Shown: positions 25,472 through 33,130, counted from the first letter of the stretch. The stretch is 36,616 nt of DNA from Smithella sp. PtaU1.Bin162 (GCA_002068015.1 MVRV01000031.1:1-36616), one strand, 5' to 3'. Made by a program: numbers and translations. The notes: generated from the letters alone by a model not told the origin.

Positions 25472-25846
25472 GTGGAAGATCAATGGCAATTGCTGACGGA
25501 TGTGAAGACAGTAGAGCCCAACAGTATCGAGGCGCATGCATTTGTGCCCGTTTCTTCTCTGTGGTTTTCGGGTCACTTCCCCGGAGAGCCGATTTTGCCT
25601 GGAATGGCCCTGGTTCACGTTGTCTGGCAGGCTATTGTCCGGGAAGCAGGAAAAAGAGCCGAAGAAATCACTCTCACTAAATTGAAAAGGGTGCGATTTA
25701 CCCAGCCGGTGCGTCCGGGAGACCATATAGCGGTGCTGATAACAGTCATTGAAGAAGGCAGTGAATCTACATATTCGTTTAAAGTTGTCAGTGGAGAAAA
25801 TGTTATTTGCAGCGGAGGAATTGCTGCTAAAAAGATAAATAAATGA
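25472..25846 (+). CDS. FabZ-like hot-dog protein lacking the catalytic acid
   Basis: A 124-residue FabZ-type hot-dog protein. The active-site region reads FSGHFPGEPILPGMALVHVVWQ. H35 is present, but position 49, 14 residues later, where FabZ has glutamate and FabA aspartate, is histidine. The rest (LTKLKRVRFTQPVRPGD, near 69-85) matches the family well. Either it uses a histidine pair, or it has lost dehydratase activity and serves as a subunit or isomerase. The start is a GTG at 25472 after AAAGGTGG. It lies 105 bases after the deacetylase and 15 before the second carrier protein, so it may act on chains bound to that carrier. Confidence 0.82.
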   Translation: MEDQWQLLTDVKTVEPNSIEAHAFVPVSSLWFSGHFPGEPILPGMALVHVVWQAIVREAGKRAEEITLTKLKRVRFTQPVRPGDHIAVLITVIEEGSESTYSFKVVSGENVICSGGIAAKKINK

Positions 25847-25861
25847 AAAAGGAGGAACATG

Positions 25862-26134
25862 ATGCCTACAAGCAAGAATAGAAAAGGCATTATAAAGCAT
25901 GTTGCCTCGATAATTATCGAGGAACTTAAACTGGAAAATATAACCGCGGAAACATTCAATCCCGACTTGGATTTGGTTGATGAACTGGGTATCGACAGCA
26001 TGGATCTGGCGACAATCGCCCTGGTTTTACAGGATGAATATAAGATTACGATTGATGAGGACGATTATCCCAAATTGAAGACGGTTTCTCTGATTGCCGA
26101 ATATATTGAGGGAAAACTTGCGGCAAAAAATTAA
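25862..26134 (+). CDS. Acyl carrier protein 2
   Basis: A 90-residue acyl carrier protein, different in sequence from the first one in the cluster. The phosphopantetheine serine is S46 in DELGIDSMDLATIAL. The third helix is very acidic (TIDEDDYPKL), which is uncommon and may set partner choice. I start it at the second of two adjacent ATGs because the GGAGG site then has a 6-base spacer. It directly precedes two radical SAM genes, suggesting that this carrier presents the substrate to them. Confidence 0.9.
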   Translation: MPTSKNRKGIIKHVASIIIEELKLENITAETFNPDLDLVDELGIDSMDLATIALVLQDEYKITIDEDDYPKLKTVSLIAEYIEGKLAAKN

Positions 26135-26147
26135 TTAATGGTTGTTT

Positions 26148-27233
26148 ATGACTATAAGCAATAAAATATTTTCTGCAGAAGACAGACCGAAATTTTCCGA
26201 GCTTTTAGCCTGTCCCGAAATTCGGCAGCGCTGGGAAAAAGTCCGCAAGTATTTTTTCCTGCGTGAATCCACTTACGATATGAGTAACCGCTGCAATCTC
26301 CGTTGTGACGGTTGCTATTATTATGAAGGTGCAAAGCAGTTTGCCGCGGAAAACAATGATGCCGCAGCCTGGTGTAAACTTATGAAATCCGAGGCCGCGC
26401 GCGGCATCACGTATGTAGTACTGGCCGGAGCAGAGCCGTCGCTCGTGCCGGAGCTTCTGGAGGTCTGTTTTCAGGAAATGCCGCTGGGCAGTATTGCCAC
26501 CAACGGTTTCCAAAAAATACCCGAAGCCGTCGGTTATAAAATTCACATTTCCGTCTGGGGGAGTGATGAAACCAGCCTGCGTGTGCGCAAAGCAAAAAAT
26601 CTGCTGCAGAAACAGATTGTCAATTACAAAAACGATCCGCGGGCGGTTTTTGTCTACACTTTTACGCGGGAGAATATCAATGAAGTTTATTCGGTTGCCC
26701 GGGATCTGGCGGCGGAAAATTGTAAATTGACCTTCAATGTTTTTTCGTCACCGGTCGGTTACTCAGGTTCTTTACGTCACACGGAGGAATCGTTGCAACA
26801 GACAAGAAAGGCAATGATCGATCTTCTCGGCAAGTATCCGCAAAATGTTCTTTTTTCGGTTTATAATGCCGTGGCGCACACTGATAAAAAGGGATTGCAC
26901 GATCTTTACTCCTGTTCTTATCCCCGTATGAACCGTTCGCAGGACATCGGCCTGGGGCGTTCATTCCGCCAGTACAGAACTGATTTGAGCTGGGACAGGG
27001 ATGTCGCCTGTTGTGTGCCGGATACGGATTGCGCCGATTGCCGGCATTATGCCGCAGGGTCGGCGGTTGTTACCGCCCGGCTGTACCGGCATGTAGGCAG
27101 CCCGGCTATTTTCAAATCATGGCTGGATTATGTGGATACCTATCTTGCGGTTTGGGTCATGGGTTATGAAAAAGGAGAAAATCTCTGTGCTGAACAGGTT
27201 GATCCGCCCGCAGCGGCGGGCAGGACAAACTGA
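26148..27233 (+). CDS. Radical SAM protein 1 of the lipid cluster
   Basis: A 361-residue radical SAM enzyme with C49, C53 and C56 in NRCNLRCDGCYYY. A glycine-rich SAM-binding strand follows as VVLAGAEPSL, and IATNGFQK is typical of the barrel. The C-terminal part carries a second cysteine set: C256, then C288-C289, C295 and C298 (ACCVPDTDCADC), likely for an auxiliary iron-sulfur cluster. The protein is paralogous along its length to the next gene. The ATG at 26148 is preferred over a TTG two codons upstream; neither has a clear ribosome site, and the gene starts 13 bases after the second carrier protein. The reaction is unknown; C-H abstraction on a carrier-bound acyl chain is the likely role. 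Confidence 0.87.
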   Translation: MTISNKIFSAEDRPKFSELLACPEIRQRWEKVRKYFFLRESTYDMSNRCNLRCDGCYYYEGAKQFAAENNDAAAWCKLMKSEAARGITYVVLAGAEPSLVPELLEVCFQEMPLGSIATNGFQKIPEAVGYKIHISVWGSDETSLRVRKAKNLLQKQIVNYKNDPRAVFVYTFTRENINEVYSVARDLAAENCKLTFNVFSSPVGYSGSLRHTEESLQQTRKAMIDLLGKYPQNVLFSVYNAVAHTDKKGLHDLYSCSYPRMNRSQDIGLGRSFRQYRTDLSWDRDVACCVPDTDCADCRHYAAGSAVVTARLYRHVGSPAIFKSWLDYVDTYLAVWVMGYEKGENLCAEQVDPPAAAGRTN

Positions 27234-27267
27234 GAGCGGATACCGGAAGAGGTGAGAGGGAATATTA

Positions 27268-28266
27268 ATGCAGACTGTAAGTTCATTGCTCAATAAAGAA
27301 TGGTATGAGCGTTATAAGCGCATCGCCAGTCTTAATATCCGCAGTTCCATATATGATGTCACCAATAGATGTAATTTGCGTTGCAAGGGATGTTTTTTCT
27401 TTTCTTCCGGTGAACACGAGGCAGCCCGGGAAGAGATGGATATAAAAAAATGGGAGAATTTTATTGACCGGGAAAAAGCACGTGGCGTCAACCTGGCCAT
27501 TTTAATCGGCGGTGAGCCGACGCTCTGCATGGATCGGGTGGAAGCTTTTTACACTCGTCTGCCCTCTTATTGCGCCACCAATGGTCTGATTAAAATTGAC
27601 CGCGCGAAATTTCCCGACCTGATGGTGGGGATTTCCTTATGGGGTGGCGGCGAAGATGAAAAAATTCTCCGCGGACGCGATACCTTTGCCATATCCAGTA
27701 AAAATTATGAGGGCGACACCTGTACTTATTATCTTTACACCATAACACCGCGTCAGGTGGGAAAGATCGAGCCGGTGATTAAACGGATTGCGGATGTCGG
27801 ACTGAAAGTGCATCTGCAGCTTTTATCCAACGACGAAGGTGTGGATGGGTTTTCCTGGGGAAAAGAGGAACTGGCGGATTTACGCCGGGAAATGGATGAA
27901 GTCCTCGACAAGTATCCGCGGACGGTAATTTCCAGCAAATATTACCATGAAGTAATAACTACGGGAAAGATGATGGGCCGTGCATTCGGCTGGCCAGAAT
28001 GTCCTTCCGTAACCGAGTCTCTCGATACGAGAAAGCCGCAGCCGAGGCGTTTGATTCATTTTGTCCGCTGGGCGTCCGATTTGCAGACCGTTCATCGCTG
28101 CTGTACATCGGCGACACGCGATTGTTCCACCTGCAAAGACGGGGCGGCGCACATGAGCTGGATCATGGTCAATAAGCGCGAGCACATCCGGACAACCAGG
28201 GATTTGCAAAACTGGATCGAAGTTTATGAGATGTTTGCCAAGTTGTATCGTTTTATTCCCTGGTGA
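27268..28266 (+). CDS. Radical SAM protein 2 of the lipid cluster
   Basis: A 332-residue radical SAM enzyme with C35, C39 and C42 in NRCNLRCKGCFFF. ILIGGEPTL and CATNGLIKI correspond to the barrel motifs of the preceding gene, and GISLWGGGEDE to its HISVWGSDE. The same C-terminal cysteine set is kept: C245, C278-C279, C286 and C289 (RCCTSATRDCSTC). The two proteins look like an old tandem duplication that kept both iron-sulfur sites, so they may act one after the other on the same chain or as a heterodimer. The ATG has a GAGGG site upstream. It is followed by the ketosynthase genes. Confidence 0.87.
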   Translation: MQTVSSLLNKEWYERYKRIASLNIRSSIYDVTNRCNLRCKGCFFFSSGEHEAAREEMDIKKWENFIDREKARGVNLAILIGGEPTLCMDRVEAFYTRLPSYCATNGLIKIDRAKFPDLMVGISLWGGGEDEKILRGRDTFAISSKNYEGDTCTYYLYTITPRQVGKIEPVIKRIADVGLKVHLQLLSNDEGVDGFSWGKEELADLRREMDEVLDKYPRTVISSKYYHEVITTGKMMGRAFGWPECPSVTESLDTRKPQPRRLIHFVRWASDLQTVHRCCTSATRDCSTCKDGAAHMSWIMVNKREHIRTTRDLQNWIEVYEMFAKLYRFIPW

Positions 28267-28361
28267 TATTATAGTATGTCCAACCCTTTTTTACAGAAGA
28301 TCAGTATTTAAAGGGGCGCAATAATAATCCGCTGTTCATCATGATGTTTCGGGGTTGCCTT

Positions 28362-29612
28362 ATGTCGTCAAAAAGAGCTGTAATATTGGGATATGATTGC
28401 GTCTCGTCTCTCGGCACGGATTTGGAAACCCAATGGAGGCGGGCAGCAGACGGTGAAAGCGGAATTTCCGGTCTGACCAGATTTCCGCTGACTGCCGATT
28501 TCCCGGTGCGTATCGCCGGAGAAGTCCCGGAAATCGATGTTTCCCCGTACCCTTTTTTACAGCCCCGCGAAATGGCCCACTGGACATCGCCGATTTTCAA
28601 ATACGCCCTCCTGGTTGTGCATCGCGCACTCATAAAAAGCGGCATTACCATATCGCCCGCGCTGGCGCCGCGTATTGCCGTAACTTTCAGCACTGCAGTA
28701 GGCGGCCTCGATGCCGTGCTGCATGCCGACAGATTGCTGAAAGCCGAAGGAAAGCTTCCTCATCCTTTCACCAATCCTAATTCCTGCATTAACATGGTCG
28801 GCGGCAAGGTTTCCATTCTTACGGGGGCGACCGGACCGATCTGCTCGACAATTACCGCCTGCGCCACAGGCATTACATCGCTCATCATCGGGGAAATGCT
28901 TTTACAGCGGGGAATGGCGGATGTTGTCATCGGCGGTGCCGTTGACTTTCCTCTGGTTGAACCGATTGTGGCCGGATTTGCGACGATGAACGGCGCTTAC
29001 CGGCCGAAAGAGGGACAGCCGGATGAGCCGCCGCAAAAAACCAGCCGGCCGTTTTCGCTCAATCGCCGGGGTTTTGTCGTTTCCGAAGGCGCCGGATGTA
29101 TTATCCTCGCCTCGGCCGAATTTGCGGAGGCTCACGGTCTTGCGCCTTTGTTTGAACTGGCCGGTTGGGGGATGACCTCCGACGCCGGCCATTTTGTATC
29201 GCCCAATCCGGTCACCGTGCAAAGGTGCATCGAAGAAACGATTGCAAATGCCCGCTTGCAGCCGGAGGACATCGATGCCGTAAACGCTCATGCGACCTCG
29301 ACGAAAGTTGGAGATAAAGTGGAAGCCGATGTCCTGCACGATGTGTTTGGCGGGAAACTGCCGCCGGTTTCGGCAAATAAATCGCAACTGGGACATGCCA
29401 TGGGTGCATCCTCAGCGATAGAGACGATATTAGCAATGGAAGGAATGTGCCGGGATACATTGCTTCCCACCATTAATTATATTCCCGATCCGGCAATTGT
29501 TCTCGACTGTGTTGCGGAGGGGGCGCGGAAATTGAAGCAGGAATTTGTTTTGAAAAATTCATTCGGCTTTGGCGGATGTAATTCTTGCGTGCTTTTGCGC
29601 CGGCTGGTATAG
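28362..29612 (+). CDS. Beta-ketoacyl-ACP synthase 1 (FabF-like)
   Basis: A 416-residue KAS II-type condensing enzyme with a complete triad: C167 in STITACATG, H310 in NAHATSTKVGD and H345 in NKSQLGHAMGAS. The usual KS core (SEGAGCIILA, SFGFGGCNSCVLL) is present. The alanine in NAHATST replaces the usual glycine. It condenses malonyl-ACP with an acyl chain. The start is taken at MSSKRAVILG (28362), the family-typical N-terminus; earlier in-frame ATGs at 28341 and 28344 add non-conserved residues. Only 15 bases separate it from the second ketosynthase. It could be the elongation partner of a KS pair. Confidence 0.88.
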   Translation: MSSKRAVILGYDCVSSLGTDLETQWRRAADGESGISGLTRFPLTADFPVRIAGEVPEIDVSPYPFLQPREMAHWTSPIFKYALLVVHRALIKSGITISPALAPRIAVTFSTAVGGLDAVLHADRLLKAEGKLPHPFTNPNSCINMVGGKVSILTGATGPICSTITACATGITSLIIGEMLLQRGMADVVIGGAVDFPLVEPIVAGFATMNGAYRPKEGQPDEPPQKTSRPFSLNRRGFVVSEGAGCIILASAEFAEAHGLAPLFELAGWGMTSDAGHFVSPNPVTVQRCIEETIANARLQPEDIDAVNAHATSTKVGDKVEADVLHDVFGGKLPPVSANKSQLGHAMGASSAIETILAMEGMCRDTLLPTINYIPDPAIVLDCVAEGARKLKQEFVLKNSFGFGGCNSCVLLRRLV

Positions 29613-29627
29613 GAAAATATATAAATT

Positions 29628-30893
29628 ATGAAAGCTCCGAAAAACAGAAGAGTATTTGTCGTCGGTTACGGAGCGGCTACCCCGCTCGGCTGCACGTTTG
29701 AAAAAACCTGGAAGCGCGCCTGCCGCGGAGAGGCCGGTTTTCGCAAAGTTACGCGCTGCAGTGTGGAATCACTGTGCGATGTTGTCGGTGAAATACCCGA
29801 CTGGTATCCGCTGGACCTTGATTTTACCGATGCCAAAGAAGTTTATAACTGGAATGCCTCGTTCGTGATACTGACCATGGCCGTCTGCAAGGAAGCGCTT
29901 GCCGGTTCCGGAATTATCATCGACGAACGGACTGCGCCCCGGATGGCGTGTCTTATCGGTTCGGCGCTTAACGGCACCGATGCCTTTCGTATCGCCATGC
30001 ATGACCTGGAACACAGAGGTCCGCTCCGGGTCAGCCCCTACCTGCTTCCCAATTTATGCGCCAATCTGCCTTCCGGTAAAGCGGGGATGCTCCTGAAATT
30101 TACGGGGCCGATATTTTCACCGCAGGGAGCGTGCGCTTCCGGGAACTATGCCATCGGTGTCGGCGCGAGAATGATCCGGGACGGCGATTGTGATTTTGTG
30201 CTGGCCGGCGGTGCCGATACGCCGATCCTGCCGGAACTGATTCACGGTTTTGCCAACATGAATGCGACAATTAAAATTAATTCCCAGGATCGGGCATACG
30301 CCGATCCGGCGCAGGCATCGCGGCCGTTTAGTGCCGACCGCAGGGGTTTTGTTCTTTCGGAAGGAGCGGGCGTTCTGGTTCTGGCCGCCGATGATGTAAT
30401 TGCCGCGCACGGTCTTGTCCCCAAAGCGGAAGTGATTGGTGCCGGCTGGAGTTCGGATGCTTACCATTATACTGCTCCCAATCCGGTGACGATTACCCGC
30501 GCCATCCGCGAAGCGATCGATGATGCGGGATTGCAGCCGGAAGATATTCAGTATATTAATGCCCATGGAACTTCCACAGCGAAAGGCGATCGGACGGAAG
30601 TGAAATGTCTGCGCGATGTCTTCGGCAAAAAAATCGAAAAAATTCCCGTATCCTCGAATAAATCTCAACTGGGGCATACCCTGGGTGCCACGGCGGCGAT
30701 CGAAGCCGCGCTCACCATTGAAGGTATGAAGAAAGGGATTATCCTGCCGACGATCAATCATCTTCCCGATCCCGATCTGGCGGACATTGATGTTGTTCCC
30801 AATACCGCCCGCAAACAGAAATATGAAATTGCGCTTTCCAATGCCTTTGGTTTCGGCGGGACAAATTGCTGTATCATTTTTCGAGGAGTGTAA
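29628..30893 (+). CDS. Beta-ketoacyl-ACP synthase 2 (FabF-like)
   Basis: A 421-residue condensing enzyme, also with a complete triad: C169 in SPQGACASG, H313 in NAHGTSTAKGD and H350 in NKSQLGHTLGAT. In type II PKS pairs the second KS is usually a chain-length factor without the cysteine; here both copies keep it, so both should be able to condense. Together with the preceding KS it may form a heterodimer or handle different chain lengths. Several in-helix cysteines (C145, C188, C327) are unusual but not diagnostic. The ribosome site is weak, so translation may depend on coupling to the first KS. Confidence 0.88.
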   Translation: MKAPKNRRVFVVGYGAATPLGCTFEKTWKRACRGEAGFRKVTRCSVESLCDVVGEIPDWYPLDLDFTDAKEVYNWNASFVILTMAVCKEALAGSGIIIDERTAPRMACLIGSALNGTDAFRIAMHDLEHRGPLRVSPYLLPNLCANLPSGKAGMLLKFTGPIFSPQGACASGNYAIGVGARMIRDGDCDFVLAGGADTPILPELIHGFANMNATIKINSQDRAYADPAQASRPFSADRRGFVLSEGAGVLVLAADDVIAAHGLVPKAEVIGAGWSSDAYHYTAPNPVTITRAIREAIDDAGLQPEDIQYINAHGTSTAKGDRTEVKCLRDVFGKKIEKIPVSSNKSQLGHTLGATAAIEAALTIEGMKKGIILPTINHLPDPDLADIDVVPNTARKQKYEIALSNAFGFGGTNCCIIFRGV

Positions 30894-30895
30894 TC

Positions 30896-31375
30896 ATGAA
30901 GCCCAGACCTTTTAAACCGGAAATATTTAATAGTGATCCCCGGTATGTCCGCGACACCTCAACCGGGCTGATCTGGCACCGCTCACAGCATCGGACGCTG
31001 TATGCCGATACGGATCGTTCGGAAGTTGTTTATCATGCCAATTATCTGCGGTATTTTGAATTCGGCCGAACCTCCCTGATGCGTGATGCTGCTTACCCCT
31101 ATAAGGAAATTGAATTGAGCGGCTATGTCTATCCGATTATCGATCTGGGGATAAATTTTTATCAGCCTCTCTATTATGATGATCTCATGTACATCCAGAC
31201 AAGGCCGACCCATCTGGAGCGTGTTCGCCTGCAGTTTGATTATGTCATTACCTCGGCGGAGAAAGGACATATAATTTGCATCGGCTTTACCAAACATTGC
31301 GCCTTAAATTCAGCGGGCAATCCCGTTGCCGTCGATCCGAAAACGGTTCAACTATGGAAAGCATTTCCCGCATGA
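30896..31375 (+). CDS. YbgC/4HBT-type acyl thioesterase
   Basis: A 159-residue single hot-dog thioesterase. YADTDRSEVVYHANYLRYFE (residues 36-55) is the 4-hydroxybenzoyl-CoA thioesterase/YbgC signature with catalytic D40. It should release acyl chains from carrier or CoA, or could act as an acyltransferase-like helper. It starts 2 bases after the stop of ketosynthase 2, with a GAGGAG site inside that gene, so it is tightly coupled. Its last codons overlap the next gene in an ATGA arrangement. In the cluster it would end elongation, or edit stalled chains. Confidence 0.88.
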   Translation: MKPRPFKPEIFNSDPRYVRDTSTGLIWHRSQHRTLYADTDRSEVVYHANYLRYFEFGRTSLMRDAAYPYKEIELSGYVYPIIDLGINFYQPLYYDDLMYIQTRPTHLERVRLQFDYVITSAEKGHIICIGFTKHCALNSAGNPVAVDPKTVQLWKAFPA

Positions 31376-32223
31376 ATTCCACAATATCTCTTCCCTGGAC
31401 GATAAAAATATCTTCTTATCTGTACGATCATTCCCTTGCGGGAAAAGCGATTTATCCGGCCGCCGAAATCCTTGTTGAACTCGCCGGGGTGGTGAGACGG
31501 AATTTTCCGCAGGCGGGCATTGATAATTTGACCGAGGCTTTCTTTCCGCGTTTTCTTCCCGTTCCCGCCAACGCGCAAAGTCTTGCAGTATCCGTGCAGA
31601 TGAATGCCGTTGAAAATAATGGAATTGCGGCTTCTCTGTTGACGAAAGTGGAATTAAAAACGGGAAATATCAGCCGTGTACTCGAGCACGGGCGGGTGAA
31701 ATTTTCCTCTCTTTCCGGAAATAAAGTACCGGTGCCGCCTTTTTCCGTTCCGGAAAAACTTCCGGGGGAATGCATTGCCGTGCCGCCGGAAGTGATTTAC
31801 CGGGAACTGGTGCCTTTTGGTAAATCTTACCGGAATATTACGGGTGATCTAACCGTTTCCCGGGCCGGAGCTGTTGCCTGTCTTTCCGGCGGCGGAACCG
31901 GGGCCGATGATGACCTTCTGGGATCGCCGTTTCCGTTTGACGCCGTGCTGCATGCCGCCTGTGTCTGGGGGCAACGCTTTGGCGGCATTGTTGCTTTTCC
32001 TGTCGGCTTTTCCGGAAGAACTATTTATAAAAAGACAAAAAAAGGAATTACTTACCGGGGACAGGTGATACCTGTGCAATCCGGAGAAAAGGCGCTTGTT
32101 TTTGATGCCTGGATTTTTGATCTGCAGGGATCTGTCTGCGAAGAGATTCGGGGAATCCGGATGCAGGATGTGAACAAAGGGAAAATGAAGCCGCCGGACT
32201 GGATCAGGGCGACGACCTTGTAA
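31372..32223 (+). CDS. PKS-type double-hot-dog dehydratase-like protein
   Basis: A 283-residue protein with the features of a polyketide-synthase dehydratase domain: H20 in LYDHSLAGKAIYPAAEILVE (the HxxxGxxxxP motif), YRELVPFGKSYRNITGD near 143-159 (the YxxxxxGxxY motif), and D190 with H194 in PFDAVLHAACVWG (the DxxxQ/H motif). The catalytic pair H20 and D190 is kept. Freestanding proteins of this kind dehydrate 3-hydroxyacyl chains. It is the third dehydratase-fold gene in the cluster. The start at 31372 overlaps the thioesterase stop; longer in-frame starts would run deep into that gene. Confidence 0.8.
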   Translation: MNSTISLPWTIKISSYLYDHSLAGKAIYPAAEILVELAGVVRRNFPQAGIDNLTEAFFPRFLPVPANAQSLAVSVQMNAVENNGIAASLLTKVELKTGNISRVLEHGRVKFSSLSGNKVPVPPFSVPEKLPGECIAVPPEVIYRELVPFGKSYRNITGDLTVSRAGAVACLSGGGTGADDDLLGSPFPFDAVLHAACVWGQRFGGIVAFPVGFSGRTIYKKTKKGITYRGQVIPVQSGEKALVFDAWIFDLQGSVCEEIRGIRMQDVNKGKMKPPDWIRATTL

Positions 32224-32224
32224 A

Positions 32225-32345
32225 ACGTCCATATGCAGCGTTGCGCTTCAGCCTTTCGTCATTGCGGCGTATGTCGAAAATACGCCTCATTCCGAAGGCC
32301 TTGCGCGCCTTGCCTCTGGAGCATTTTACAAAGTCGTCAATGCTG
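32225..32345. repeat. Probable dispersed repeat between dehydratase and PlsY genes
   Basis: The region contains a 7-bp hairpin (GGCGTAT at 32266-32272, ATACGCC at 32280-32286, 7-nt loop) within sequence that resembles the non-coding dispersed elements I remember from Desulfobacterota genomes, of the form 'GAGGCGTA-hairpin-TACGCCGCAATGACGAAA'. No second copy exists in the window, so the call depends on memory and not on comparison. No convincing gene lies here; a 46-codon frame from 32233 has no ribosome site. Confidence 0.4.
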
Positions 32346-32428
32346 TTCAAATATGTGCCGATTTTTCCATTGAACAAAACCGTATAAAATAACGGTTCTG
32401 TCGAAGTTATAAAAATATTAGGGAATCT

Positions 32429-33007
32429 ATGGGTAATCTTATTTTAGTTTGTTTTTTTGCCTATCTCGCCGGGTCGGTGAACTTTGCCGTCATTTTTTTT
32501 AAGCTTACCGGCAAAGCCGATCCCCGTCTGGGATTCAGCGGCAATGCCGGAACGACCAATGTTTATCGTCAGGCCGGAATCTTTTGGGCGGCATTTATTT
32601 TTCTTCTGGATATCGGCCGGGCAGTGGGCGTAGCGTTCCTTTCCGTTTATTGGCTGCCGGCATCTTTTGTCCCCTGGGCGGTTTTTTCTCTTGTTTTGGG
32701 AAACGCGTATCCCTGTTTCCATGGATTTTCCGGCGGCAAAGGGGTGGCCAATTATCTGGGATTTTCCTTATTTGTCGCTCCGTGGTGGGCCGTTGCTTCC
32801 GCGATCATGTGGCTTGTCGTCTATGGAATTGGCCGGATTCCTTTTATTGCTTCTTTCTTTATGGTTTTTATTCTGGCGGCCGGTCAGATTTTTACTTTAA
32901 ACCGGGAACCGGCAGGCACAGCCGGTGCCGCTGCAACGTTTGTGCTCATCATATTCAACCACAGAAAAAACATTATCGACAAGCTGAAAACAAGACGAAT
33001 AAAATAG
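32429..33007 (+). CDS. PlsY-type glycerol-3-phosphate acyltransferase
   Basis: A 192-residue integral membrane protein with about five hydrophobic segments. PlsY motifs are present: GSVNFA near 15-20, GFSGNAGTTNVYR near 35-47, and GNAYPCFHGFSGGKGVANYLG near 91-111. PlsY moves an acyl group from acyl-phosphate (some relatives from acyl-ACP or CoA) to glycerol 3-phosphate. It is separated from the rest of the cluster by a 205-base gap with a repeat-like element, so it may be only loosely part of the operon. If it belongs, it points to a product built into a glycerolipid. No PlsX gene is present nearby. Confidence 0.85.
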   Translation: MGNLILVCFFAYLAGSVNFAVIFFKLTGKADPRLGFSGNAGTTNVYRQAGIFWAAFIFLLDIGRAVGVAFLSVYWLPASFVPWAVFSLVLGNAYPCFHGFSGGKGVANYLGFSLFVAPWWAVASAIMWLVVYGIGRIPFIASFFMVFILAAGQIFTLNREPAGTAGAAATFVLIIFNHRKNIIDKLKTRRIK

Positions 33008-33063
33008 TCTGCAATTATTCGGAAAACCGCTCCGGCACAGATTATCGCTTTCCTTGCCTGCAA

Positions 33064-33092
33064 TTGACAAACTCTAAAAAGAGGTTCATAAT
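33064..33092 (+). promoter_or_regulatory. Sigma-70 promoter of the propeller/caspase gene
   Basis: TTGACA (33064-33069), a 17-base spacer and CATAAT (33087-33092) match the consensus at 11 of 12 positions. Transcription would start near 33099, about 30 bases before the ATG at 33131, which has an AGGAG site. This shows that the gene is its own unit and not part of the lipid cluster. Confidence 0.7.
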
Positions 33093-33130
33093 CTTCCTGT
33101 AAAGAAACATCTTTTTTCAGGAGATGCGTC

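Noticed and set aside
29628-30893. Second ketosynthase as a chain-length factor
   Set aside because: The active-site cysteine and both histidines are present, so it is not a CLF by the usual criterion.
21643-33007. Naming the cluster as ladderane or aryl polyene biosynthesis
   Set aside because: Aryl polyene clusters have an adenylating enzyme, ketoreductase and acyltransferases and lack radical SAM genes; a CrtI-like desaturase expected from anammox clusters is missing. Only a resemblance can be claimed.
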